In this document: piece by piece, positions 37,387 through 46,377 of the stretch
How the letters are laid out: each line of letters starts with the position of its first letter
How positions within the stretch are numbered: the stretch's first letter is position 1
DNA from: Deltaproteobacteria bacterium
GTDB lineage: Bacteria; Desulfobacterota; Desulfarculia; JACQYL01
Direction of reading: 5' to 3'
Assembly: GCA_016208165.1 (NCBI GenBank)
Contig: JACQYL010000014.1
Coordinates: 1 to 64,000, forward strand
DNA: 64,000 nt
Position numbers and translations under genes: made by a program
Notes under the pieces: model-generated
The model's input: the letters and a program-made list of their open reading frames with translations, nothing else
Told to the model about the DNA's origin: nothing
The model's database searches: none

Positions 37387-38030
37387 TAGTGCTCGGACCC
37401 TTCCCTGCCTTGGGACCCCAGAAAAACAGGCATAGTAACGTGCCCTTCAGCGTTGATTCCTTCCTGACTGACAACGCCGACAAACGTCATCCAAAGTATC
37501 TTGAGATCAAGGGCCAAGCTAAAATGTTCTACGTACCAAACATCCAATTTGAATTTATCCTCCCAGGAAATGGCATTTCTGCCGTTTACCTGAGCCCATC
37601 CGGTAATCCCCGGTCTGACCTCATGTCGCCGAGCCTCTGTCGGCGAGTATCGCCCCAAATATTCAGTAAGGAGTGGACGCGGCCCCACCAGACTCATGTC
37701 CCCCTTAAGAACGTTAAACAACTCGGGAAGCTCGTCCAGACTGGTCCGTCGCAAAACACGCCCCAAAGAGGTCAGGCGCGCTCCATCCGGAAGCAACCGG
37801 CCTTGGGGATCCCGCAACTCCAGCATGGTTCGAAACTTATACATCATGAACGGCCTGCCATGCAATCCTGCTCGGATTTGCCGAAACAGCGCCGGAGACC
37901 CCATGCTTGTCCGAATGGACAGGTAGATGATGCACAAAAAAGGCGCAACGGCCACGAGACACGCCACTCCGGACAGGATGTCGAGGAGACGCTTAACGAT
38001 CTGCGTCCTATCTGGCGGGGATCGATGCAA
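37386..38030 (-). CDS. pglC: PglC-like initiating undecaprenyl-phosphate sugar-1-phosphate transferase
   Basis: A 214-residue protein from a TTG at 38030 (AAGGA nine bases upstream). It is a small bacterial sugar transferase: KRLLDILSGVACLVAVAPFL forms the re-entrant membrane helix, RQIRAGLHGRPFMMYKFRTM is the signature, and LDELPELFNVLKGDMSLVGP carries the catalytic DE pair. These enzymes move a phosphosugar from UDP to undecaprenyl phosphate on the inner membrane and start the glycan. The short size matches PglC rather than the long WbaP type. The neighbouring PglD, PglE and PglF genes suggest diacetylbacillosamine as first sugar. Confidence 0.85.
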   Translation of the reverse strand: MHRSPPDRTQIVKRLLDILSGVACLVAVAPFLCIIYLSIRTSMGSPALFRQIRAGLHGRPFMMYKFRTMLELRDPQGRLLPDGARLTSLGRVLRRTSLDELPELFNVLKGDMSLVGPRPLLTEYLGRYSPTEARRHEVRPGITGWAQVNGRNAISWEDKFKLDVWYVEHFSLALDLKILWMTFVGVVSQEGINAEGHVTMPVFLGSQGREGSEH

Positions 38031-38086
38031 AGCCGTAATTCCTTGATCCGTGCCCCTTTTCCTGACTGCAGATGAAATTGAGCAGG

Positions 38087-39229
38087 TTAAGAGTACTTTA
38101 AAATACGCGTGTAGATATCGTATATTTCCTTTGAAGTCCGCTCTGCATCAAAAAGCTTCATGGCTCGTTCTCTCCCGACCAGGGCCATCTCCTTACCGGC
38201 TTCAAGGTGTTCCAATGCGTATCCAATAGTCGCTGCAAGTTTCGGCGGGTTTTTCGCGGGAACAAGCCAACCGGTTTCGCCATGAGAGACCAGGTCGGGA
38301 ATTCCGCCCACATTAGCGGCTATGGTCGGAACTCCCATGAGCAGAGACTCCAGGGCGCCTCCCACGTTTTCCGAATGGGACGGATGTACGGCAAGGTCCA
38401 TGCCCGAATAGAGATTTGCGATATCCGAACGAGTCCCAAGGAAACGGACATAATCCCCGCACTTCAGTTCCGCATATCGTCTTAATTTGCCTTCGTATTC
38501 GATGCAGTTGTTCCATGGGCCTCCGACAAATATCCCCGTGAGCCTGACGCCCCGATCGAGGCAGATACGGATGGCGTCGATCAAATCCTCGTGGCCCTTA
38601 AGCCCCCGGGTTTGTCCCAGGTACCTTTTCGGCGCATACATGAAGGCCACCATGCCTACCATTTTCGTATCGGATGCGAGCCCCAGTTCAGCGCGAAGAG
38701 TCCCGCGGTTCCCGGTTGTGAATTGATTCAGATCAACGCCATAGTATGAGAGGAAAACACGATCCCGCGGGATGCCTAGTTCGAGGTATCGATTCCGGGT
38801 CCACCGGCAGGAGGCAATCCAATAATCCCTCCGGTCCGCCAATGCCATTTCCGCGTGACTAAAAAAAGGATATTCGAGGTGCAGGGGACCTGGGACCTGG
38901 AACACCCGAGGAACGCCGGAGTACCCCCTCAGAGCCGTCCGCATCGTAAGGGTGGTTCCAACGAAGTGGCTGTGAATCAGGTCGGGCGCTATCTCCTTTA
39001 CAAGACGGCGAAGGCTGCGGATTTTCGGCGCCAGCCTCCAGGGACGACCTACCGGGAAATCAAACTGATCCACATGCGTGTGTATTCCACTCTCTTGACA
39101 CTTGTCAATCAGCGGCCCACCACCCGGTAAGGCAACGTGGACTTCAACCCCAAGGCGCACCAACTCCCTCATTTGACGCAAAGCCCAAGCTGCGCCCAGT
39201 GAAGTCTTCAACAAGTGGAGAATCTTCAC
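38087..39229 (-). CDS. Glycosyltransferase family 4
   Basis: A 380-residue GT-B protein. The N-terminus KILHLLKTSLGAAWALRQMR and LVRLGVEVHVALPGGGPLID are typical of WaaG/WecG-like family 4. DLIHSHFVGTTLTMR lies near residue 90 and the donor site with the family glutamates in AVHPSHSENVGGALESLLMG and VPTIAANVGGIPDLVSHGET near 300. It would add one sugar to the lipid-linked glycan in the cytoplasm; donor and linkage cannot be read. It sits between PglC-like and another glycosyltransferase gene on the same strand. Confidence 0.85.
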   Translation of the reverse strand: MKILHLLKTSLGAAWALRQMRELVRLGVEVHVALPGGGPLIDKCQESGIHTHVDQFDFPVGRPWRLAPKIRSLRRLVKEIAPDLIHSHFVGTTLTMRTALRGYSGVPRVFQVPGPLHLEYPFFSHAEMALADRRDYWIASCRWTRNRYLELGIPRDRVFLSYYGVDLNQFTTGNRGTLRAELGLASDTKMVGMVAFMYAPKRYLGQTRGLKGHEDLIDAIRICLDRGVRLTGIFVGGPWNNCIEYEGKLRRYAELKCGDYVRFLGTRSDIANLYSGMDLAVHPSHSENVGGALESLLMGVPTIAANVGGIPDLVSHGETGWLVPAKNPPKLAATIGYALEHLEAGKEMALVGRERAMKLFDAERTSKEIYDIYTRILKYS

Positions 39230-39371
39230 TTATGCGATTCCCCGATTGAGGGTGAACCCTGAAGCGCGGGGCGACCTATGGAATACATAGCCTCTTCGGC
39301 TTTTCGCGCCCTGAACTTGACGTTCAAAAACACGGCGTCTATATTCCCGCCCGCCACAGATGAATACGTGG

Positions 39372-40598
39372 TCACGCAGATCGAACGTCCCTCCGTATGT
39401 CCCGCCTTGTTGTCCGGAGCCATTGCTCATTCTGCCGCATGACGTGGTCGTAGAATTCCACCCTTCTCGCGCGAAGCAATGTTTCCCGATATTGCCTTGC
39501 CTCTTCCAGATTTCGCCTGGACTCGTTACGCATTCGTTGAGGATCGGTTATCATTTCCCGGATCTTGGTCGCCAGAGCCCCGACTTCACCTGGAGGGACC
39601 AAGGCTTCTTTCGGAAGTAATTCAGGTATGCCGCCCACATTGGTCCCAATGCAGGGCAAGCCTCTGGCCATCGCTTCGATCATGGCCTGTGGCAATCCCT
39701 CCGTACGGGAAGCCATGACGAATAGGTCCGCTCGATCCAATTGTTCTCGAACGGCGCAACTACCGGGCAGCTCGCCCGTGAACTCAACGACGCTCTTCAA
39801 GCCTTTGGCAGACACTCTGTCCTCCAACATGTTCCGATATCTGCCGTCTCCCACGAGCTTCAGCTCCAAATCCAACCCCGATCGCGCACACACGACCACG
39901 GCATCGATCAGCACATCCATTCCTTTGTAAGGCTGTTCGAGGGACCCCACACTTATGAGTCGATACCGTTGTTTCGCTTCTTTCCGCGACCGGATCTCTG
40001 TGGCCAGGTCCCTGTCCTTCAAAACAATACTGGAAAAATGAGTGGTGAATACGTTTGGGCTCGAGGGGTACCTGCGCTGTAGTGCGTTCCTTGTAACATA
40101 GGCCGTCGAGCAGGCGCCTCGGATCAGTACGGCCATTTCCCTCCCGAACCACCTTCGGAGGAACGAGCGCAATGGATGATTAACAGCTCCGGGCGAAAAA
40201 ACTCCATGTGGATCCCCCACGACCTCAGCGCCATAGGGGTGTCCGGACCGTTTAAGCCTAACTGCCAGCCTACCGGCCAAAGTGGACGGCACTCTCAGGA
40301 TGAAGGCGTCCCGCGATTCGGCTACTTCTTTAATCCTTTTTCTCAGCTCCGGATAGCGTCGCACAAAGGCTTTCGACCCTTTGTAATAAGGCAATGGAGT
40401 GAAGGCAACGTGCTCGCCCGTAGACTCCTTACAGTTTTCCGAAACGGTCAAAACCTCTTCAATCCTCGCTACCACTCGAACCCGTTCAAACACTTCCAGG
40501 TAGCGAGACCAAAACCCGTGGTCAAAATTCGCCGCTGTCCACACTCGGCCGTCGGGTGTGCGTCGAAAACGATATTCCGTGGTGACCGCAAGATCCAT
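39372..40598 (-). CDS. Glycosyltransferase family 4
   Basis: A 408-residue protein from an ATG at 40598, five bases after the TGA of the O-antigen ligase; the longer frame to 40661 has no support. It begins DLAVTTEYRFRRTPDGRVWT. The donor part carries LISVGSLEQPYKGMDVLIDA near 215, FVMASRTEGLPQAMIEAMAR and LPCIGTNVGGIPELLPKEAL near 315. It probably adds a sugar to the surface glycan from the cytoplasmic side. Donor unknown. Two small open frames between this gene and the next (39230-39371) do not look real. Confidence 0.82.
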   Translation of the reverse strand: MDLAVTTEYRFRRTPDGRVWTAANFDHGFWSRYLEVFERVRVVARIEEVLTVSENCKESTGEHVAFTPLPYYKGSKAFVRRYPELRKRIKEVAESRDAFILRVPSTLAGRLAVRLKRSGHPYGAEVVGDPHGVFSPGAVNHPLRSFLRRWFGREMAVLIRGACSTAYVTRNALQRRYPSSPNVFTTHFSSIVLKDRDLATEIRSRKEAKQRYRLISVGSLEQPYKGMDVLIDAVVVCARSGLDLELKLVGDGRYRNMLEDRVSAKGLKSVVEFTGELPGSCAVREQLDRADLFVMASRTEGLPQAMIEAMARGLPCIGTNVGGIPELLPKEALVPPGEVGALATKIREMITDPQRMRNESRRNLEEARQYRETLLRARRVEFYDHVMRQNEQWLRTTRRDIRRDVRSA

Positions 40599-40602
40599 AA
40601 CG

Positions 40603-41928
40603 TCATCCCGTGGAAGCGGGGGGCCGTCCGTCGAGGCTTGGGGTGAGCCGATCTTGAGCATGGGGGTGTCGCAGCCCCGTGTCGGTCAGCACAGCCAATA
40701 TCAGGCTGCCCAAGGCCGGCCATAAGAAAGATCGATAAGTGACGGAGGCGGCAGCACTTAGGACGCAGAAGAGCACCAGCGCTCTCCTGAACATGGTTCC
40801 CTGCCTTTTGTCCCACTTCCAGGCCCTCTTCACCACCGCAAACAAGAGACTCATACCCAGAGCGAATCCCACAAAACCGAATGATACGAGCCATTCAACG
40901 TAAGTGTTATGTGCATTCAAACGGACAATTCCATCATCGCCCAATTTACTACCTGCGAAATAGTATCCTTGAGCACCGAGCGCCTTATCGGCCGACCCTG
41001 TTCCCGCGCCGATGAGCAGGTTCTTAGGCCCGGTCTGCAGTACATCTGCTCCAAATCTCCAAATATCGGTTCGATCGCTCAGTGTTACCAGTTCCTCGAC
41101 GTTCGCGAACCGCCTGCCAAGGTCAACGAAAGCATCCCCTAATGCCGTGAACGGAATAATCGCCCCTGTGAGTATCAACAAGAAGACCGCGGCAACCTTA
41201 CGTCTACTGTGCCTTCGAGAATGGAAGACGATCAAATAAGACGGCAGAAGAACCAGCACAAAGGCCTCTCTCGATCGCGTCAGAATGGCTCCGAGAACGA
41301 GGAATAGAATCACCAGCGCCCAGACTAGACTCTTGGCCCTAGATCTCAACCAAGTCTTGTCTTTGTTCCTGAACTGCCCGAAACAGAAGCTAAGAGAAAG
41401 CAATACGGCAAGTCCCATTTGGCTCCCAACGGCGTTGGGGTTCGCCAAATCCCTCCCTCCCATCTCGTCTCTCAGGTAACCCACGTTGAATTTGACCAGA
41501 TTGATTGTATCACCGTAGTGTAAGAAACAGAGAAAAGCGAGCGCCGCAGTACTTAGTACAACGAGCGCATACGCACATTGCCTCGAGTAGTCTAGTTCGA
41601 CGATCAGGGAAGCGATTGGCAGCACGCAAGCCATATGGAAAAAGAGGATCATGGCCCTCCCCGTTTCCGTTGGATCTGTCCATAAGATAGCGAGAAGCGG
41701 CCATAAAACGCATCCAACCACCGGCCATGCCCTTGCAAAGGACTTAACCCGCAGGTAACTCCAGCAACCTAACAACACTGCGGGCGCGTATAACGCGTAA
41801 CTGATGAAACGGAGCGGCGTGTCCCAATACGCTCGAAATAACCAAACGAGGAAAAACGAGCCGGCCGAAGCCGAAAATGCCAATATCAGGGCGATCTCTC
41901 CGGCTTTTCTATACATGGAAGCACTCAT
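40603..41928 (-). CDS. O-antigen ligase / polymerase family protein
   Basis: A 441-residue membrane protein from an ATG at 41928 that overlaps the stop of the upstream gene as TAATG. About ten to twelve hydrophobic helices are visible, among them YALVVLSTAALAFLCFLHY and SLVWALVILFLVLGAILTRS, followed by SREAFVLVLLPSYLIVF. The large periplasmic loop contains DVLQTGPKNLLIGAGTGSAD and NAHNTYVEWLVSFGFVGFAL, the typical His-containing segment of the Wzy/WaaL group. It either polymerises repeat units or joins the finished glycan to lipid A core or protein; sequence alone does not separate these. Confidence 0.8.
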   Translation of the reverse strand: MSASMYRKAGEIALILAFSASAGSFFLVWLFRAYWDTPLRFISYALYAPAVLLGCWSYLRVKSFARAWPVVGCVLWPLLAILWTDPTETGRAMILFFHMACVLPIASLIVELDYSRQCAYALVVLSTAALAFLCFLHYGDTINLVKFNVGYLRDEMGGRDLANPNAVGSQMGLAVLLSLSFCFGQFRNKDKTWLRSRAKSLVWALVILFLVLGAILTRSREAFVLVLLPSYLIVFHSRRHSRRKVAAVFLLILTGAIIPFTALGDAFVDLGRRFANVEELVTLSDRTDIWRFGADVLQTGPKNLLIGAGTGSADKALGAQGYYFAGSKLGDDGIVRLNAHNTYVEWLVSFGFVGFALGMSLLFAVVKRAWKWDKRQGTMFRRALVLFCVLSAAASVTYRSFLWPALGSLILAVLTDTGLRHPHAQDRLTPSLDGRPPASTG

Positions 41929-43115
41929 TACTTGGAATTTGCCTTCCAAACTTCTAGGTGCGCTCTCATGCAGTTCTCAAGGGAAAATACGCTCTTGGAG
42001 AATTCACGAACCGCCGCGTCGGTGCTTCTTCTGACCTGATGTTCGCCGAGCAACCTCTTGGCAAGCGACGCCCAGACCGAATCATCCTCCTCCAATCCGA
42101 GGTAGTGTATATCTTGAAGGTGATCCGCAATTTCGCGAACACCCGGAAGATCGCTCGCAAGAACGGGCGTTCCCGCCGCGCAGGCCTCGAGACACACGCC
42201 TGGAAGGCCTTCCCAAAGCGAGGGAAGAATCATGAGGTCTGCAGCTTTTAGCAAACGTGGAACGTCCATTCGCTCGCCCAAGAACACTACCCGAGACGCA
42301 AGTCCAAGCTGATTCACACGTTTTCTAAGCCGGACCTCAATGTCGTTGTCACTCCGGCCGATCAGAAGCAGGCGCGATTTGGGCTCTAGTGAATGAATCT
42401 TGCTAAAGATACTAATCACCCTCTCGTGGTTCTTAGGGCGACTCATTCTTCCGACGTGCGCAATCAAATGGCAGTCCAGGGGCAAAGCAAGCTCACTCAA
42501 TACACCAGATTTATTTCGGGACCCGGTAAAGGACGCAGTATCCAAGCCGTTGTAGATGACCCTGCATCGGCGATCCGACCGCCAATCCTCCCCCCATGAG
42601 GCATCCATAGCACTTTTGCTTACCGCCAGGATATGAGTTGCATACCGGTCTATCCAATGCTTCATCAGGCGCCGGTACAATTTCCTGTGCAGTCTTTCTC
42701 CGTGATAGTCTCGCACGCTGCGGAAGTGGGCGATGCGGACCGGTATCTTGGCCTCCGCGGCCAACTTTGACACGTAGCCCGAGAAGTAATACACGTGCGA
42801 GTGGACCACGTCAAACTTGTGCCTCGACAAAATCCGCTTAAAGCGAACGGGAAACATGATGTTCAGCCGTTGATAGTGAACGAGGCCGCCCAATTGATAT
42901 ATCCTATCATCAAGTTCGCCTTGCTGCCCGGACAAAACGTAGAAGTGAAACTGTAGGCCCAAAGGTTGTACCATCTTCATGAGTTCCAGAGTCCGCATCT
43001 CCGCGCCCCCCCGGTTCATGCGGCCAAACACGTGAAGGATCTTGACCGAAGGTGATCGATCGTCCGGATCGCTATACAGATCTCCGCGAAACACCTTGGT
43101 TTTTTCGCCTATCAT
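41928..43115 (-). CDS. Glycosyltransferase family 4
   Basis: A 395-residue protein. The part from about residue 24 reads VKILHVFGRMNRGGAEMRTL, the usual start of the family, so the first 20 residues may be an extension or a wrong start. HSHVYYFSGYVSKLAAEAKI lies near 108 and the donor domain has LIAHVGRMSRPKNHERVISI near 212, LMILPSLWEGLPGVCLEACA and TPVLASDLPGVREIADHLQD near 310. It transfers one hexose-like sugar to the growing lipid-linked glycan. Its stop overlaps the ligase start. Confidence 0.85.
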   Translation of the reverse strand: MIGEKTKVFRGDLYSDPDDRSPSVKILHVFGRMNRGGAEMRTLELMKMVQPLGLQFHFYVLSGQQGELDDRIYQLGGLVHYQRLNIMFPVRFKRILSRHKFDVVHSHVYYFSGYVSKLAAEAKIPVRIAHFRSVRDYHGERLHRKLYRRLMKHWIDRYATHILAVSKSAMDASWGEDWRSDRRCRVIYNGLDTASFTGSRNKSGVLSELALPLDCHLIAHVGRMSRPKNHERVISIFSKIHSLEPKSRLLLIGRSDNDIEVRLRKRVNQLGLASRVVFLGERMDVPRLLKAADLMILPSLWEGLPGVCLEACAAGTPVLASDLPGVREIADHLQDIHYLGLEEDDSVWASLAKRLLGEHQVRRSTDAAVREFSKSVFSLENCMRAHLEVWKANSK

Positions 43116-43319
43116 CCCATTGGCCCCTTTGGCGCGCAGATTCTCGGAGATGCGGCCCTCCCCGTCATCGCAAGTCCTTCCTCACAAACATTCTTTCATA
43201 GGGCCCACGTTGATCTTAATTGGAAAGAAACTGCCATTCGGGCGATTGTCATGCTGAAATACGTCGGCTCTGATAGAAACGGTGTCATCGTTTATATGTG
43301 CTTCAGTTCCAATTGGAAA

Positions 43320-45248
43320 CTACAGTGATCCGCCATACGTTCGATGCCACTTCTCGAGCACAAGTAAAGGCCAGATACGGTTGCTCAGATTTCGGCTTCC
43401 GTGCTGATGCGCTTTCAGAAGGCTCGGTAGGAATCCATTTGGAAACAAGGTGGAGACAAAGGAAGATGAAGAACACAATATATCCGATAGTTCCTCCCGC
43501 AATTCTTTGCGGAACCAGTGTCCCAAGGGCACCGCAAAACCTTTCTTGGGCCTTTCTACGAACGATCTTCCGAGATCGCGGGCAAGTACTCGTCGAAGGG
43601 GAATTTTTCCGTTTCCTCCTCTGAATCGCATGGTTGTTGGCGACTTCGATACAAATTCGAACAGCTCATGGTCGAGAAAAGGGCAACGCGCCTCCAGCGA
43701 AACCGCCATCGAGGTCCGATCCACCTTTACCATGAGATCCTCGGGTACATACAACCGAATGTCCGCTTTGCACATCCGATCCAAGGTGGAGGGAGCGTTG
43801 AAATCCCATATGGACCTCATGTCGAATGGTCCATCGCTCGGTCTGAGTAAAGAATGTTTCACCAGCCAAGGCGAACCCATCAGTTCTTCATAGCGTAGTC
43901 TTGGGTCCGGGTGAAAGAGCGAAATCACCCCTTTTCCTTTCACGTGATCCGGCCAAAAGCGAGTCAGAGGCGATAGACACTTTGACAGTGAACCACCGAT
44001 GACGTTATCGAAGATCCTACCCAGCGTCAGATTGACCGCATAACGCGTGTATCCCGCGAGTAACTCATCACCTCCGTCTCCCGTCAAGGCTACTGTAACG
44101 AGTTGCCGCGTCATCTCGCAAAGCACCAGAGTCGGCAGCGCACTCGAATCCGCAAAGGGTTCATCGAAGATCTCCGACAGCCTGGGTAAGTATTCCAGGA
44201 GACGCTGGGGAGTGATCGTCCGAGAGTGGTGCTCCGCTTTGTAGTGTTCGGAAACCCGTGTTGCATAGACACTCTCATCATACTCACGTTCATTGAAGCC
44301 GATCGTGAATGTTCGCACCGGCCTATCGGAAAGCCCGGACATCGCTTTGACAATAGACGAAGAATCGATCCCTCCGGATAAAAAGGCCCCTAACGGTACA
44401 TCGGAAATCATTCTCAGGCGCACGCTTTCACGAAGCCGGGCCGAAAATTCGTCGCCGAACCTATCTTCATCCCCTTGGTATTCCGGACGATATTCGAGAT
44501 TCCAGTAGGTGAACCTCCTCATATCGGAAGGCGAAGCCAGATTCAGCTCCGCGGCCTCGGCGGCTTTCAACTTGCTCACGCGGGAATGAATCGTTCTTGG
44601 CGCCGGGATATATCCCAGTCTCAGAAAGTCCAACAAGGCGTCGCTGGAGATTTGATTGTCCGTTCCTCGCGAGGCCGACAGAGCCTTCAGTTCGGATGCC
44701 CATGCGATCGTCTCCGTGTCGTTATACACATATAGCGGTTTCTTGCCGAAATGATCGCGGGCCAACAAAACAGAGCCTTTTCCATAGTCGAGTAGGGCAA
44801 AAGCAAACATGCCTCTGATTCTGTCCAGTATGCCGGATCCCCATTCCTCGTATCCATGCACCAGCACCTCGGTATCCGAATGATCCGTGGCGAAACGGTG
44901 GCCGTATTGGAGCAGTTCTCTACGTAAGTCACTATGATTGTATATCTCCCCGTTGAAGACCACCCATATGGTCTCGTCCTCGTTTCCCATTGGCTGGTAG
45001 GCATTATTGGACAGGTCTATAATGGACAGTCTGCGATGGCCCAAGAACACATCCCAGCAAGCCCCATGCTCCCCGGTGAGTTGACCCATTGTCGGGTTCA
45101 GGAAGAAGCGAAATCGGCCCTCCCTCAGGCTCCCCAACACGATACCGGAGCCGTCGGGACCTCTATGTGAGAGACGGCTGACGGACCTGAAACACGTCTC
45201 GACATCGACCGGCTTACCGGGTGTTATAACTGCAAATATCCCGCACAC
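43320..45248 (-). CDS. asnB: Asparagine synthase (glutamine-hydrolysing)-like amidotransferase
   Basis: A 642-residue protein from a GTG at 45248. The glutaminase nucleophile is Cys2 (MCGIFAVITPGKPVD), followed by RLSHRGPDGSGIV and LGHRRLSIIDLS. The synthetase half starts near 260 with the PP-loop PLGAFLSGGIDSSSIVKAMS and has LTGDGGDELLAGYTRY near 360. It is a full-length AsnB-type enzyme. In surface glycan clusters such genes often amidate a sugar acid or an amino acid linked to the glycan, rather than make free asparagine; this is inference from position. The gene lies between a sulfotransferase and a glycosyltransferase on the same strand. Confidence 0.85.
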   Translation of the reverse strand: MCGIFAVITPGKPVDVETCFRSVSRLSHRGPDGSGIVLGSLREGRFRFFLNPTMGQLTGEHGACWDVFLGHRRLSIIDLSNNAYQPMGNEDETIWVVFNGEIYNHSDLRRELLQYGHRFATDHSDTEVLVHGYEEWGSGILDRIRGMFAFALLDYGKGSVLLARDHFGKKPLYVYNDTETIAWASELKALSASRGTDNQISSDALLDFLRLGYIPAPRTIHSRVSKLKAAEAAELNLASPSDMRRFTYWNLEYRPEYQGDEDRFGDEFSARLRESVRLRMISDVPLGAFLSGGIDSSSIVKAMSGLSDRPVRTFTIGFNEREYDESVYATRVSEHYKAEHHSRTITPQRLLEYLPRLSEIFDEPFADSSALPTLVLCEMTRQLVTVALTGDGGDELLAGYTRYAVNLTLGRIFDNVIGGSLSKCLSPLTRFWPDHVKGKGVISLFHPDPRLRYEELMGSPWLVKHSLLRPSDGPFDMRSIWDFNAPSTLDRMCKADIRLYVPEDLMVKVDRTSMAVSLEARCPFLDHELFEFVSKSPTTMRFRGGNGKIPLRRVLARDLGRSFVERPKKGFAVPLGHWFRKELREELSDILCSSSSFVSTLFPNGFLPSLLKAHQHGSRNLSNRIWPLLVLEKWHRTYGGSL

Positions 45249-45363
45249 GTCTTTTCGTCCTTACCCGATATCCTAAAACCCCAAGGAAAAGGAATCCCGT
45301 ACACCAAAGAGTCTCCTCGCAATCCGCCGAGTACTCGGACCGCCCTCCTCACCTCGTGACACT

Positions 45364-46293
45364 TCAGTATCCGTACTTCCGCATATGCCATCCGGCCAAC
45401 GTTCTCACGAGCGCCTTTTCTCTGTCCGACAACTTTTGCACCCATTCCACGTCGGCTTGCAGCCGTATCGAACCCGCCATGCGAACCCGATTTCCGGCTA
45501 TGGTGTGCCCCACCTTCATCGAACCGCCCGAGTCAATGGTGCGGATCACAGGTTCGTAGCCGAGTCCCATGAGTTTTCCGAGCTTCTCCAACGTACCCCG
45601 ATGATCGGCCATCAAATCTTCGTACCGGATGGTCAGGCCTCTGCCGGGACCCACCCTTTTGACGAGCCAGGATGAACATACATTCACCCGGATCCAGGGA
45701 AGCGGCACACGCCAGACCGGAAAAGGGCGCATGTCTCTGGCTACCCCACTTCGCAGGTTTTTTCGAAATGCTTTTTGAAGAGAACGTGCAAGGCCTCTCG
45801 GGTCCCTGACAAGATGTATCAGTTTCAAGTCAACACCCGGCATCCGAGAGAGCGCGAAAGCTCGAGCCGGAATCTTGGACGAATCGACGATAATCCTCTT
45901 TCCGCTCACTTCGCTGATAGCTTGAAATAAAGAAACCGCGTAGTTCGAATAGACTTGGAACTCAGCTTTCCGTGCAAAAGACCCTCTCAAAAGACGAGAG
46001 AAAAAGCGTGAACGTTCGAAAACGTCTTCAAGCTTTTTGAATTCTTTCAAGTCACTGGCGCCCGTTCGCCGGATCCAATCCAGTCGGACTTCAGACCAGA
46101 AAGGACATTCAGACCCACGTGCTCCACAGGCGCAATAATCCGGTCCGAGCCAAGCGGAACGCACCAGATTGCACAACTCTCCAACACTTTCCACCTCGGA
46201 ATGGTTTCCAAGAATAGTGTCCAAAACGGTGGATCCGCTTCGACCTGCCCCTACTATATAGGCCACTGTGACTTTGTTGTCGGACTTTCCCAT
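45364..46293 (-). CDS. Sulfotransferase family protein
   Basis: A 309-residue protein. The 5'-phosphosulfate loop is VAYIVGAGRSGSTVLDTILG near the start. The 3'-phosphate loop is IVDSSKIPARAFALSRMPGV with LIHLVRDPRGLARSLQK near 140-165. The C-terminal half has RYEDLMADHRGTLEKLGKLM near 225. It would transfer sulfate from PAPS to a hydroxyl of the glycan or another acceptor in the cytoplasm. It stands between asnB-like and flippase genes of the glycan cluster. Function of the acceptor unknown. Confidence 0.85.
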   Translation of the reverse strand: MGKSDNKVTVAYIVGAGRSGSTVLDTILGNHSEVESVGELCNLVRSAWLGPDYCACGARGSECPFWSEVRLDWIRRTGASDLKEFKKLEDVFERSRFFSRLLRGSFARKAEFQVYSNYAVSLFQAISEVSGKRIIVDSSKIPARAFALSRMPGVDLKLIHLVRDPRGLARSLQKAFRKNLRSGVARDMRPFPVWRVPLPWIRVNVCSSWLVKRVGPGRGLTIRYEDLMADHRGTLEKLGKLMGLGYEPVIRTIDSGGSMKVGHTIAGNRVRMAGSIRLQADVEWVQKLSDREKALVRTLAGWHMRKYGY

Positions 46294-46377
46294 GCCCTAT
46301 CCGACCTTCCGCAATGACGTCAAGCTTAACTCCCGGATTCCGGCCAATATGGTGCGGCCGAAAGTCTTCTCTCTTTC

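Noticed and set aside
39226-39430. Two short minus-strand frames between glycosyltransferase genes
   Set aside because: They overlap each other and the end of the neighbouring gene and have no binding site or recognised motif.
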